Positions 35,905 through 44,572 of a stretch of 64,000 nucleotides of DNA are shown here, in pieces (the first letter of the stretch is position 1; the number at the start of each line of letters is the position of its first letter). This stretch comes from Streptomyces glomeratus (GTDB lineage: Bacteria; Actinomycetota; Actinomycetes; Streptomycetales; Streptomycetaceae). A program made the translations under genes and the position numbers. Below the pieces are notes generated by a model that saw only the letters and a list, made by a program, of their open reading frames with translations, was not told the origin of the DNA and ran no database searches. The stretch lies in assembly GCF_021462825.1 (NCBI RefSeq), contig NZ_JAKEEB010000001.1, positions 401,636 through 465,635 of the forward strand. The letters are read 5' to 3'.

Positions 35905-37134
35905 TTACCCGCACGCGTCCTGCGCGGCGGTGTTCCCGCGGAAAGTGGGCGGGGGTTCGGGGCTCCGGTGTGGCACTTCGGGAGCAACGTGCGGCTTTCC
36001 AGGGGACATTCCGTTGCCGTGCGACTGCTCGTAGTCACCGAAAGAGCCCGGCTTGGTGCTCGTTTTTGCGGGCGAATCGGCCGGAACTTCCTTCGTGACC
36101 TCGACGGGCTGGTCCGCGCGCAGCCGCGCGAAGAGATTCCTCGCCCCGGGCTCCACGAGTTGATCGCGATTGGCGTCACCCGGGTACGGGGTGCGTGGAA
36201 CGGTCAGAAACTGCACGTGTTCGGTGGCGAGGTTCCCCAGGCTCCTCACGAGTCGGTAGAGCCCGCGCAGGTTCGCCAGGGCCGGGTCCGTGGTCAGGGC
36301 CGAGGTGGCCGCGTCCAGCACGGGATACAGCTTCACCGGATTCAGCAGCACGTCATTGCTGCGCACCTTGCTGACCAGCGCGCCGAGGAAGAGCTGCTGG
36401 CGTTCCATCCGCTCGGTGTCGCTGCCGTCGCCGAGGCTCTTGCGGGCGCGCACATAGCCGAGCGCCTGCTCGCCGTTGAGCGTCACCCTGCCCGCGGGCA
36501 GCTTCAGCCTGGCGTCCTTGTCGTCGATCGGCTTCTTCAGGCAGACCGCGACGCCGTGGAGGGCGTCGACCATCTTCTTGAAGCCGTTGAAGTCGACGAC
36601 CATGTAGTGGTCGATCCGGATGTTCGTCAGCTTCTCGACGGTGCGCACCGTGCAGGCGGAACCGCCCGTCGCGAAGGCGTGGTTGAACATCGTGAACACC
36701 GGATCGGCACGGCTGCCGTCCGGCCGCCGGCAGCTCGGCACGTCCACCATGAGGTCCCGGGGCAGGGACACGGCGGTGGCGGTGCGCCCGTTCGCCGCCA
36801 GGTGCAGCAGGATCGCGGTGTCGGACCGCTCGCTGCCCAGGTCGCGCCCGTACTGGCCGTTGCCGTCGCCCGACCGCCGGTCGGACCCGATGATCAGGAT
36901 GTTCTGCGCGCCGCGCACGAGCGGGGTGGGCCGCTCCTTGGCGTACCGGGCGAGCTCGGCCGCGGCGTCGTTGTCCGCCGTGATGTTCGAGCTCAGCTTC
37001 TCGTATGCGGCCCACCCGAGCCCGCTGGTCCCGAGCACGAGCACGGCGAGGCCGAGCGCGGAGCGGCGCACCCAGCGCCGGCGTCGGCGCGGTGGCCGCC
37101 ACGGGGTGCCGTGGATGGTCACTGCGGGGTGCAC
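35905..37134 (-). CDS. LCP family protein, paralogue 5
   Basis: 409 residues from GTG 37134, or 405 from GTG 37122, which has AAGGGG 11 nt upstream. Short basic N-terminus (RRRRRWVRR), one transmembrane helix, then LCP: 'NILIIGSDRRSGDGNGQYGRDLGSERSDTAILLHLAANGRTATAVSLPRDLMVDVPSC', 'DHYMVVDFNGFKKMVDALHGVAVCL' and 'ALGYVRARKSLGDGSDTERMERQQLFL'. It lacks a LytR_C domain; a Pro/Lys-rich tail ends in Cys-Gly. The 240-bp gap to paralogue 4 holds no gene but an AT-rich patch with the direct repeat GTTCAGC (35795-35810 area). Confidence 0.9.
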   Translation of the reverse strand: MHPAVTIHGTPWRPPRRRRRWVRRSALGLAVLVLGTSGLGWAAYEKLSSNITADNDAAAELARYAKERPTPLVRGAQNILIIGSDRRSGDGNGQYGRDLGSERSDTAILLHLAANGRTATAVSLPRDLMVDVPSCRRPDGSRADPVFTMFNHAFATGGSACTVRTVEKLTNIRIDHYMVVDFNGFKKMVDALHGVAVCLKKPIDDKDARLKLPAGRVTLNGEQALGYVRARKSLGDGSDTERMERQQLFLGALVSKVRSNDVLLNPVKLYPVLDAATSALTTDPALANLRGLYRLVRSLGNLATEHVQFLTVPRTPYPGDANRDQLVEPGARNLFARLRADQPVEVTKEVPADSPAKTSTKPGSFGDYEQSHGNGMSPGKPHVAPEVPHRSPEPPPTFRGNTAAQDACG

Positions 37135-37369
37135 CCCCTTGCGGCGTACGAGCGTGTCGTGCTCTTACGACCATGGCCCGGGGCGGGGCCGGGAGGCGGC
37201 TGATGCTGGGCCGAACGGGGGACACGCCCGGCGGGGGCGCGCCCTGCGGAGCGGCGCACCCAGCGCCCGCGTCGGCGCGGCGGCCGCAACGGGGGGTGCC
37301 GGACGGGCCCGGGCGTGCGGGACGGGCCCGGGCGTGCCGGACGCGCCCCCGCCGGGGCGCGCCCGCAGC

Positions 37370-38137
37370 TCAGCGGCCTGGGGCGGTGGCGGTGGCCGAG
37401 ACGCGCTCGCTCTCGATCCGCTGGGCGAGCGCCTCCTCGCCGAGCCGGTCCAGGTGCCGGCAGAGCACCACCGAGCCCCCGGTGGCCAGGGGCGCGTACA
37501 GCCCGGCGCTCAGACCCTCCCAGGTGTCGTACGGCAGTCCGGACAGCAGGCGTGTGCCGGGCCCGGTCAGGCCGAGGGCGGGCGCGTCGGCACGGGCCCG
37601 CTCCACGACCTCCGTGCCCGTGTACTCCGCCCCGGCGACGATCAGCGCCGGTGCCTGGGGATCGACGGGCGCGTACGGCTGGAAGCGGTCGCCCTGGCCC
37701 GGCACCTCGGCCGCGTAGTCGAGGAAACCGTCCGGGGGCTGCGGAAAGCGGCCGCCGAGGGGGCGCAGCGCGAGGGCGACGCGCTCCCCGGAGCAGGCGC
37801 GCGCCGCGTCCAGCGTGTCGGGCCCGCTGACGACGAGATCGGCGGCCGCCGCGTCGCCGCCGAGGTCCGCGACGACGCCCACGGACGCGCAGGCGAGCAG
37901 CCACACCGCCGTCTGCCAGTGAGCGGGCAGCAGCAGCGCGACCCGGTCGCCGGGTTCGGCGGCGAGGTCTCCTTGGAGGAGGTTGGCGGTTTTGGCCACC
38001 CAATTGGCGAAGGTGGTCACGGAGAGTTCGACGCGTTCCCCCGTGGCGTCGTCGTAGAAGGTCACCAGGGGGCGCGAGGGATCCGCGGCGAGCGCGGAAC
38101 GCAGCAGGTCGGCAGGGGTGCGGTCGGTGGCTTTCAC
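37370..38137 (-). CDS. TIGR03089-type protein (N-terminal AMP-binding-like fragment)
   Basis: 255 residues. It resembles only the N-terminal lobe of acyl/aryl-CoA ligases: 'TPADLLRSALAADPSRPLVTFYDDATGERVELSVTTFANWVAKTANLLQGDLAAEPGDRVALLLPAHWQTAVWLLACASVGVVADL'. The ATP-binding P-loop (SSGTTGxPK) and the C-terminal adenylation lobe are missing, so it should not catalyse adenylation. This is a known actinobacterial family (TIGR03089) found beside LCP genes in mycobacteria too. GTG 38137 has TACGCT 7 nt upstream and no ribosome binding site: likely leaderless. Confidence 0.85.
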   Translation of the reverse strand: MKATDRTPADLLRSALAADPSRPLVTFYDDATGERVELSVTTFANWVAKTANLLQGDLAAEPGDRVALLLPAHWQTAVWLLACASVGVVADLGGDAAAADLVVSGPDTLDAARACSGERVALALRPLGGRFPQPPDGFLDYAAEVPGQGDRFQPYAPVDPQAPALIVAGAEYTGTEVVERARADAPALGLTGPGTRLLSGLPYDTWEGLSAGLYAPLATGGSVVLCRHLDRLGEEALAQRIESERVSATATAPGR

Positions 38138-38241
38138 GGGCGCAAGCGTACGCGGGGACGGTGGCCTGACGGGGGGGCGGCGGGTATCTGACGGGCCACC
38201 GGTTCGGCCGAGTCATCCGACGACCCGTCAGTTCGTTGATG

Positions 38242-38253
38242 GACATATATGTC
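38242..38253. promoter_or_regulatory. 12-bp palindrome at the PGRP gene start
   Basis: GACATATATGTC is a perfect palindrome. A longer imperfect dyad GGACAT (38241-38246) - N12 - ATGTCC (38259-38264) overlaps the ATG. It is strikingly AT-rich for this genome and could bind a regulator. Confidence 0.45.
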
Positions 38254-38258
38254 TGACT

Positions 38259-39620
38259 ATGTCCAAGATCTGGGGCATGCGTGGATTCCTTGCTTCCTCG
38301 ACCGGTGTTCTCTGTGCCGTACTGACCCTGTCCCTCGCGCCCCCGGCCTCGGCGGCGGCCGGGCCGATCGCCGGGGCGGCCGTCCCCGGCAGCACCCAGT
38401 CGCTTCCCCTCGTGCCCCTCGCCGGCTCGCGCGCCCCGGGGGCCGCAGCCGAGCGGGGCCTCGCCCCGCGGACCGTACATTCCTTCTCCCTGGTCGGTGT
38501 CGTGTGGGACGACCCGGCCGTCGAGCTCCACGGCCGTGTCCTCGTCCGCACCCGGGCCAACGGCACGGGCCGGTGGTCCGGCTGGCAGGAGCTGGAGGTG
38601 CACAACCAGGACCACGGCCCCGACCCGGACACCGCGGAGGGCCGCTCGAACCGGATGCGCGGATCGACCGCGCCGTTGTGGGTGGGTGACTCGGACGGCG
38701 TGCAGGTGTGGGTGCGTGCGGACGAGCCCGGCTCGGGCACGACCCGTGCCCCGAGGCTCCCCGAGGGCCTCCGTGTCGAACTGGTCGACCCGGGCAAGGA
38801 GCCGCGGGACGCCATCCCCCCGCCGTCCTCGCCCCCCACCGGCGGATCGGACGGACCGGACGCGGAAGTGATCACGTCCGTCGTCGACGGCGGTCTCGCC
38901 CCCCTCAACGCCCTCGGAATTCCGGGGACTTCGAAGAGGCCGACGGCGATGACGGAGGCGAAAGGGGGTAAAGCGGGCAAGATCGCCATGTCGGCGGGGC
39001 TCCCTCGACAGCCGTACGTCGCCCCGCGTCCGCGCATCGTCTCGCGCAGCGGCTGGGGCGCCGACGAGAGCCTGCGCGAGGGAGGCTTCCTCTACACGGA
39101 CACCGTGAAGGCGGCCTTCGTGCACCACACGGCCACGGGCAACAACTACGGCTGCTCGCAGGCCCCTTCCGTCATCCGCAGTATCTACCGCTACCACGTG
39201 GTGAGCAGCGGCTGGCGCGACATCGGCTACAACTTCCTCGTCGACAAGTGCGGAACCATCTACGAAGGCCGTGCTGGGGGCGTGGAGAAGCCCGTCATGG
39301 GCGCCCACACTCTGGGATTCAACAGCGACACCACGGGGATCGCCGTCATCGGCTCCTATGACGGCACGGCCCCGTCGGCCGCGGCGGCGGACGGGCTCGC
39401 CCAGCTCACCGCGTGGAAACTCGGCCTCTTCGGCAGGGATCCGCGAGCCAAGACATATCTGGTGTCCGGGGGTGGCAATCTCTACCCAAAGGGCGAGAAC
39501 GTACGACTGAACGTGATCTCCGGCCATCGGGACGGATACGCCACGGAGTGCCCAGGAAGGCTGCTCTACGGCGAACTCGGCCTGGTCCGCTCCGTGGCGG
39601 CCCGCTACCAGGGTCGCTGA
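38259..39620 (+). CDS. Secreted peptidoglycan-recognition protein / N-acetylmuramoyl-L-alanine amidase
   Basis: 453 residues from ATG 38259 (ATG 38277 also possible). A signal peptide is cleaved after 'PASA-AAG'. The N-terminal half (to about 245) has a beta domain typical of Streptomyces PGRP proteins ('VHSFSLVGVVWDDPAVELHGRVLVRTRANGTGRWSGWQEL'). The C-terminal amidase_2/PGRP domain runs from 'PRIVSRSGWGADESLRE' with zinc ligands in 'AAFVHHTAT' and Cys in 'YATECPGR', and 'IYRYHVVSSGWRDIGYNFLVDKCGTIYEGRAGG'. It cuts the amide between MurNAc and L-Ala. It divergently faces the TIGR03089 gene, 121 bp away. Confidence 0.92.
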   Translation: MSKIWGMRGFLASSTGVLCAVLTLSLAPPASAAAGPIAGAAVPGSTQSLPLVPLAGSRAPGAAAERGLAPRTVHSFSLVGVVWDDPAVELHGRVLVRTRANGTGRWSGWQELEVHNQDHGPDPDTAEGRSNRMRGSTAPLWVGDSDGVQVWVRADEPGSGTTRAPRLPEGLRVELVDPGKEPRDAIPPPSSPPTGGSDGPDAEVITSVVDGGLAPLNALGIPGTSKRPTAMTEAKGGKAGKIAMSAGLPRQPYVAPRPRIVSRSGWGADESLREGGFLYTDTVKAAFVHHTATGNNYGCSQAPSVIRSIYRYHVVSSGWRDIGYNFLVDKCGTIYEGRAGGVEKPVMGAHTLGFNSDTTGIAVIGSYDGTAPSAAAADGLAQLTAWKLGLFGRDPRAKTYLVSGGGNLYPKGENVRLNVISGHRDGYATECPGRLLYGELGLVRSVAARYQGR

Positions 39621-39647
39621 CGGGGGACTCGAAGGTGCCTCTCACGC

Positions 39648-39694
39648 TCCTCATAACGCCTTTAGCGGTCCTCATAACAGGGTCTGCATACACT
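39648..39694 (+). promoter_or_regulatory. Direct repeats and -10 box upstream of the pyrophosphorylase gene
   Basis: TCCTCATAAC occurs at 39648-39657 and again at 39669-39678, 21 bp apart (two helical turns). A -10 candidate TACACT follows at 39689-39694. The second copy would lie at about the -35 position. This arrangement is typical of an activator binding one face of the helix. Confidence 0.45.
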
Positions 39695-39745
39695 GGCCGG
39701 CCGATGGACAGTTCGGCCGGTCCCGGCAGGAAGCAGAGACGACAG

Positions 39746-40828
39746 GTGACAGAAGCGATCCTCCTGGTCGGCGGTAGAGGCACCCGGCTACGCCCGCTCA
39801 CGGTGCACACCCCCAAGCCCATGGTTCCGGCGGCCGGGGTCCCTTTCCTCACGCACCAGCTGGCGCGGGCCAGGGCGGCGGGGGTCGAGCACATCGTGCT
39901 CGCCACCTCCTACCTCGCCGAGGTGTTCGAGCCGTACTTCGGTGACGGTTCGGCCCTCGGCCTCCGGCTGGAGTACGTGACGGAGGAGGAGCCGCTCGGC
40001 ACGGGCGGCGCCATCCGCAATGTGGCCGGCCGCCTCCACTCGGGCCCCGACGACCCGATCCTGATCTTCAACGGTGACATCCTCACGGGCCTGGACATCC
40101 GCGCCCTGGTGCACACCCACGAGTCGACGGGCGCGGACGTCTCCCTCCACCTCACGAAGGTGACGGACCCGAGGGCGTACGGCCTGGTCCCCACGGACGA
40201 GTCGGGCCGGGTCACCGCGTTCCTGGAGAAGCCGCAGACGCCCGAGGAGATCGTCACCGACCAGATCAACGCCGGGGCGTACGTGTTCCGCCGTTCGGTC
40301 ATCGACACCATCCCGGTGGGCCGCCCGGTCTCGGTGGAGCGGGAGACCTTCCCCGGTCTCCTGGCCGCCGGAGCCCATCTGCAGGGCATGGTGGACTCGA
40401 CGTACTGGCTCGACCTGGGCACTCCGGCCGCCTTTGTGCGCGGCTCGGCGGACCTGGTGCTGGGCCGCGCCCCGTCGCCCGCGGTGCCCGGCCGCTGCGG
40501 CGACCGCCTGATCCTGCCGACGGCGTCGGTCGCCACGGACGCGAAGCTGACGGGCGGCACGGTGGTGGGCGAGGGGGCGTTCGTCGGGGAGGGTGCCCGG
40601 ATCTCCGGCAGCACGCTGCTCTCCGGCGCGGTGGTGGAACCGGGTGCGGTCATCACCGACTCCCTGATCGGCGCGCGCTCGCGGATCGGCGAACGCTCGG
40701 TGCTCACGGGCGCGGTCATCGGCGACGGCGCGGTGGTCGGCGCGGACAACGAACTCCGTGACGGGGTACGGGTCTGGTGCGACGCGAGGATCCCCGCGGG
40801 CGCTGTGCGCTTCTCGTCGGACCAGTGA
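39746..40828 (+). CDS. manC: Mannose-1-phosphate guanylyltransferase-like nucleotidyltransferase
   Basis: 360 residues from GTG 39746; an alternative ATG at 39704 lies 9 nt after the -10 box and would add 14 residues. The N-terminal pyrophosphorylase domain has 'LVGGRGTRLRPLTVHTPKPMVPAAGVPFL' and 'ILIFNGDILTG', with 'STYWLDLGTPAAFVRG'. The C-terminal part is a left-handed beta-helix of hexapeptide repeats ('GAFVGEGARISGSTLLSGAVVEPGAVITDS'). This is the type called ManC/GDP-mannose pyrophosphorylase in actinomycetes. With manA and manB in the same window it would complete GDP-mannose synthesis. NDP specificity is inferred. Confidence 0.85.
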   Translation: MTEAILLVGGRGTRLRPLTVHTPKPMVPAAGVPFLTHQLARARAAGVEHIVLATSYLAEVFEPYFGDGSALGLRLEYVTEEEPLGTGGAIRNVAGRLHSGPDDPILIFNGDILTGLDIRALVHTHESTGADVSLHLTKVTDPRAYGLVPTDESGRVTAFLEKPQTPEEIVTDQINAGAYVFRRSVIDTIPVGRPVSVERETFPGLLAAGAHLQGMVDSTYWLDLGTPAAFVRGSADLVLGRAPSPAVPGRCGDRLILPTASVATDAKLTGGTVVGEGAFVGEGARISGSTLLSGAVVEPGAVITDSLIGARSRIGERSVLTGAVIGDGAVVGADNELRDGVRVWCDARIPAGAVRFSSDQ

Positions 40829-41014
40829 GGAACGGCGGGACCGGCGGGGCAGGTAGTGACCGGCGGGACCGGAAGGACCGGCGGGACCGGTAAAGGGCCA
40901 TGAGGGCCGGTAAAGACCAGTGAGGGCCGGGCGAGGGCGGGCAGAACACCGTCCTTACCCGGCCCTTACCGGTTCCTCGCCCGATGTCCCCTGCCGACCC
41001 TCGCCGAATGTCCC
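40829..41014. other. Gap with degenerate GACCGGCGG and CGATGTCCC repeats
   Basis: The 186 bp between convergent manC and the glycosylase gene hold no gene. They carry short imperfect repeats: GACCGGCGGGACCGG-type units on the left, GAGGGCCGG(T/G) units in the middle, and three CGA(A)TGTCCC units on the right. CCGGTAAAGGGCC (about 40887) and GGCCCTTACCGG (about 40963) could pair as a loose terminator. Confidence 0.5.
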
Positions 41015-42016
41015 TTACAACCGCCCGATGTCCCCGCGCCGCATCCGCGGGGCCCGTCGCGGCGGTACGCGGCCGCTCAGCAGGATCAGCCGCGCGGCCC
41101 GGTGCCGCTGCCCCGCGTACGGCTCCAGCAACGACAGCATCACCTCGTCGTCGGCATGCCGGTCCCCCGCGAGGGCGTATCCCACGATCCCCGGCAGATG
41201 CAGATCCCCGACGGTCACCGAGTCCGCCGCTCCATGACTGCGCTGCACGGTCTCCGCGGAGGTCCACGGCCCGATCCCCGGCACCACCTCGAGCCGCGCC
41301 TGCGCCTCGGCCGGCTCCATCCCCGTCGTCTGCTCCAGCCGCGCCGCCACCCGCACCGCCCGGAGGATCGTCGACGCCCGCTTGTCGTCGACGCCGGCGC
41401 GGTGCCATTCCCACGACGGGATCAGCGCCCAGGTGCGCGGGGCCGGCATCGCATGCATCCGCCCAGGCGCGGGACCGGGTGCCGGTTCCCCGAACTTCCG
41501 TACCAGCAGCCGCCAGGCCCGGTACGCCTCGTCCGTGGTGACCTTCTGCTCCAGGACCGACGGGATCAGCGACTCCAGGACCAGGCCCGTTCGGGCCAGC
41601 CGCAGCCCGGGGCGCCGCTTCCACACCAGCGCGAGCAGCCGGTGCCGCGGCTCGAAGGCGCCGGGGTCGTCCGACGCGCCGAGCATCTCGGGCAGTTGGT
41701 CCAGCAGCCACTCGGCCCCGGGCCCCCAGGCCTCCGCCTCGGCGATCCCGGACCGCAGGGCGACCCGCAGGGTGCCCGGCCCCTGAGGTGTGTGACTGGC
41801 CCGCCACACCGAGCCGTCCGGGGTGGCCCGGAAGGTGGGATCACCGGGTCCGCGCCGCAGCGGTCCCAGCACCAGTCCGAGGTCCAGCGGACCGGGCGGG
41901 GTCCAGGTCCGCCGCCGGCCCGGCGCCGTGACCTGCCGCGGCACACCTGTGGGTACGACGACATCCCCACCGCGCAGGGTCGTGGGGGTGGGGCGGGGAG
42001 GAAAGCGTCCGGCCAC
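41015..42016 (-). CDS. DNA-3-methyladenine glycosylase 2 / AlkA-like HhH-GPD glycosylase
   Basis: 333 residues from GTG 42016 with AGGA 10 nt upstream; the frame is open further but begins in non-conserved sequence. The HhH-GPD core is in the second half: 'LIPSVLEQKVTTDEAYRAWRLLVRKFGEPAPG', the hairpin 'LEVVPGIGPWTSAETVQRSHG' and catalytic Asp in 'DSVTVGDLHLPGIVGYALAGDRHADD'. Such enzymes remove alkylated or damaged bases in base-excision repair. A conserved N-terminal domain of about 130 residues precedes it. It is convergent with manC, divergent from nothing near, and has no operon partner. Confidence 0.87.
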   Translation of the reverse strand: MAGRFPPRPTPTTLRGGDVVVPTGVPRQVTAPGRRRTWTPPGPLDLGLVLGPLRRGPGDPTFRATPDGSVWRASHTPQGPGTLRVALRSGIAEAEAWGPGAEWLLDQLPEMLGASDDPGAFEPRHRLLALVWKRRPGLRLARTGLVLESLIPSVLEQKVTTDEAYRAWRLLVRKFGEPAPGPAPGRMHAMPAPRTWALIPSWEWHRAGVDDKRASTILRAVRVAARLEQTTGMEPAEAQARLEVVPGIGPWTSAETVQRSHGAADSVTVGDLHLPGIVGYALAGDRHADDEVMLSLLEPYAGQRHRAARLILLSGRVPPRRAPRMRRGDIGRL

Positions 42017-42142
42017 GGTGGGGGTCCTAGTGATACGGGGTGTCTTAAGAGAGTAGAGCCGACGCGGCCCCTCGGGGGGTGCAGGTCCGCACATCGCCTC
42101 CCATGGCCGGATGCGGCGACCCGCACCCGGCGCTCCGCGCGC

Positions 42143-43489
42143 TCAGCGCACCTCGATGAACGCCCCCGGATCCCGCTGCGGCCGGGGCCTCGGCTCCTCG
42201 GCCGGATGTCCCACCGCCACGGCGCCCATCGGCTCCCAGGTCTCCGGCAGCCCCAGCACCTCGCGTACGACGTCACGGCAGAACATCGTCGACGACACCC
42301 ATGCCGATCCCAGCCGCTCCCCGGCGAGCGCGACCAGGAGGTTCTGCACGCCCGCGCCGGTGGCGACCACGAACATCTCCCGCTCGGCGGCGTCCCGCCG
42401 CGTGTCGCCGTACGTGTGGGAGCCGTCCATGACCATGCAGGGCACCACGAGATACGGCGCGTTGCGCAGCACGTCGCCGCGCCGGATCCGCTTCGCGATC
42501 GACTCCTCGGTCTTGCCGTCCCGCCGCAGATCGGCGATCCATGCCTCGCGCATGGCGTCCAGCAGTCGCGTCCGCGCCTGCTCGGACTCCAGGAGCACGA
42601 AACGCCACGGCGTCGTGTGGTGCGGCGCCGGCGCGGTCACGGCGGCCGCCACCGCGCGTCGTACGGCGCCGGGGTCGACGGGCTCGTCGCTGAACGCCCG
42701 CACCGTGCGCCGCTGGGTCACGGCCTCCCGGACGGCTTCGGACGTGCCCAGCCGGAACATGTCGTCGCGTGCGCCGCGCACCATGGCCCGCGCACCCTCG
42801 CCGTCGTCCGCCGCCACCATGTGCGGCAGCCCGCGCACGACGGCGACGGGCAGACCGGCGGCCTTGCCCTTGACCAGGTCGCCGGCCGCGGCCAGTTCGT
42901 CGGCGGTGGCGACGACGGTCGCGCTCAGCGGATTGCCGTGCGCGTCCGTGCCGCCGCGCAGGTCGTCCAGCACCCGTACGCCCGCGGCCCCGATCGCCAC
43001 ATCGGTGAGTCCCGTGCGCCACGGCCTTCCGAAGGTGTCCGTGACGATCACGCCGACCTCGACGCCGAGCGTGTCCCGCAGCCCGTCCCGGACCGCCCGC
43101 GCGGAGGCATCGGGATCCTCCGGCAGCAACAGCACGGTCCCGGCGGGGGTGTTGGAGGCGTCGACGCCGGCCGCGGCCATCACCAGGCCCTGCCGGTTCT
43201 CGACGATCCGGAGCGGTCCGCGCCGGGCCACGACCCGCACCGTCTCGGCGTCGATGGCGGCCTCGCGGTCGTCCGCGCGGACGACGCGGCCCTCGGCCTT
43301 GGACACGATCTTCGAGGTGACGAGGAGCACGTCGCCGTCGGCGAGCCCGGGCTCCGCCATCGCGATGACCTTGGCGAGATCGTCGCCCTCGTGGATCTCG
43401 GGCAGCCCGGGCACGGCCCACACACGGTAACCGGGCACACCACCGGCCGCCCCGCCCGCGCCCTCACCCCCGGAAAACCCGCCGCTCAA
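42143..43489 (-). CDS. fbiB: Coenzyme F420:L-glutamate ligase fused to nitroreductase-type FMN domain (FbiB)
   Basis: 448 residues. N-terminal CofE-like domain (about 20-245: '[20 protein letters not shown]', '[15 protein letters not shown]', '[25 protein letters not shown]', '[17 protein letters not shown]') adds glutamates to F420-0. C-terminal nitroreductase fold (about 250-440: '[41 protein letters not shown]') carries FMN and reduces dehydro-F420 in actinobacteria. TTG 43489 has GGAGG upstream and overlaps the fbiA stop by 4 bp. fbiC is elsewhere. Confidence 0.94.
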   Translation of the reverse strand: MSGGFSGGEGAGGAAGGVPGYRVWAVPGLPEIHEGDDLAKVIAMAEPGLADGDVLLVTSKIVSKAEGRVVRADDREAAIDAETVRVVARRGPLRIVENRQGLVMAAAGVDASNTPAGTVLLLPEDPDASARAVRDGLRDTLGVEVGVIVTDTFGRPWRTGLTDVAIGAAGVRVLDDLRGGTDAHGNPLSATVVATADELAAAGDLVKGKAAGLPVAVVRGLPHMVAADDGEGARAMVRGARDDMFRLGTSEAVREAVTQRRTVRAFSDEPVDPGAVRRAVAAAVTAPAPHHTTPWRFVLLESEQARTRLLDAMREAWIADLRRDGKTEESIAKRIRRGDVLRNAPYLVVPCMVMDGSHTYGDTRRDAAEREMFVVATGAGVQNLLVALAGERLGSAWVSSTMFCRDVVREVLGLPETWEPMGAVAVGHPAEEPRPRPQRDPGAFIEVR

Positions 43490-44445
43490 GCGCCTCGCAC
43501 CTCCTCCGCCAGCGCCAGTGCCTCGCGGGCCATCCGGGTCGTCGCCTCCAGGTCGGTCATCATCAGCGGTACCGCGCGGCAGCGGATGCCCGCGGCCTCC
43601 ACACGCTCCACCGCGGCCGCGTCCACGGTGTCGACGAGCCAGCCGTCCAGCAGCCCGGAGCCGTAGTGCTCGGCGACCGCCGCGGCCGTCGACTCGACAC
43701 CGACCGCCGCGAGCACCTTGTCGGCCATGCCGCGCACGGGCGCGTCACCGACGATGGGGGAGAGGCCGACCACCGGCACCCCGGCGTCGGCGATGGCCTC
43801 CCGGATGCCGGGCACCGCGAGGATCGTGCCGACGGACACCACCGGGTTGGACGGCGGGAAGAGCACGACGTCCGCCCCGGCGATGGCCTCAAGGACGCCC
43901 GGGGCGGGCTTCGCCTGCTCGGCTCCGACCGGTACGACCGCCTCGGCCGGGACGGAGGCCCGCAGCCGCACCCAGTACTCCTGGAAGTGGATCGCCTTGC
44001 GCTCGCCGTCCAGCTCGACGGCGACATGGGTCTCCACGCGGTCGTCCGACATGGGAAGCAGCCGGACCCCGGGCTTCCAGCGGTCGCACAGCGCCTCGGT
44101 GACGGCGCTGAGCGGATAGCCCGCGCCCAGCATCTGCGTCCGCACGATGTGCGTGGCGAAGTCGCGGTCGCCGAGGCCGAACCACTCCGGCCCCACGCCG
44201 TACGCCGAGAGCTCCTCCTTGAGATGGAAGGTCTCGTCGGCCCGGCCCCAGCCCTGTTCCTCGTTGATACCGCCGCCGAGCGTGTACATCACCGTGTCGA
44301 GGTCCGGGCAGACCTTCAGCCCGAAGAGGTGGATGTCGTCGCCGGTGTTGCCGATGACCGTGATGTCCGCGTCGGGCACGGCCCGCTTCAGACCACGCAG
44401 AAACCGGGCACCGCCGATGCCGCCTGCCAGAACCACAATGCGCAT
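43486..44445 (-). CDS. fbiA: 2-phospho-L-lactate/PEP transferase, F420 biosynthesis (FbiA/CofD)
   Basis: 319 residues. It joins the activated three-carbon unit to FO (7,8-didemethyl-8-hydroxy-5-deazariboflavin), forming (dehydro-)F420-0. Family pattern: '[21 protein letters not shown]', '[29 protein letters not shown]', '[15 protein letters not shown]', '[15 protein letters not shown]' and '[24 protein letters not shown]'. ATG 44445 has no ribosome binding site and is probably leaderless. It heads the fbiA-fbiB operon and faces the cysteine dioxygenase gene downstream of it on the same strand at 127 bp. Confidence 0.96.
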   Translation of the reverse strand: MRIVVLAGGIGGARFLRGLKRAVPDADITVIGNTGDDIHLFGLKVCPDLDTVMYTLGGGINEEQGWGRADETFHLKEELSAYGVGPEWFGLGDRDFATHIVRTQMLGAGYPLSAVTEALCDRWKPGVRLLPMSDDRVETHVAVELDGERKAIHFQEYWVRLRASVPAEAVVPVGAEQAKPAPGVLEAIAGADVVLFPPSNPVVSVGTILAVPGIREAIADAGVPVVGLSPIVGDAPVRGMADKVLAAVGVESTAAAVAEHYGSGLLDGWLVDTVDAAAVERVEAAGIRCRAVPLMMTDLEATTRMAREALALAEEVRGA

Positions 44446-44572
44446 TGGAACAGTGTGTCAGCCGCACGCCGACTCGTTGAGCGGCGGTGGCCGGGGATGA
44501 CGGGTGGGCAGGCCTGCCAGGCGGCTGTGACCACGCGCGCGGGGGTGTGGACGTCGTGGACGGCCGCCGTGC

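Noticed and set aside
37119..39527. 802-codon minus-strand frame across the TIGR03089 and PGRP genes
   Set aside because: It overlaps two recognisable genes in other frames and is low-complexity Arg/Pro/Gly; a codon-position GC artefact.
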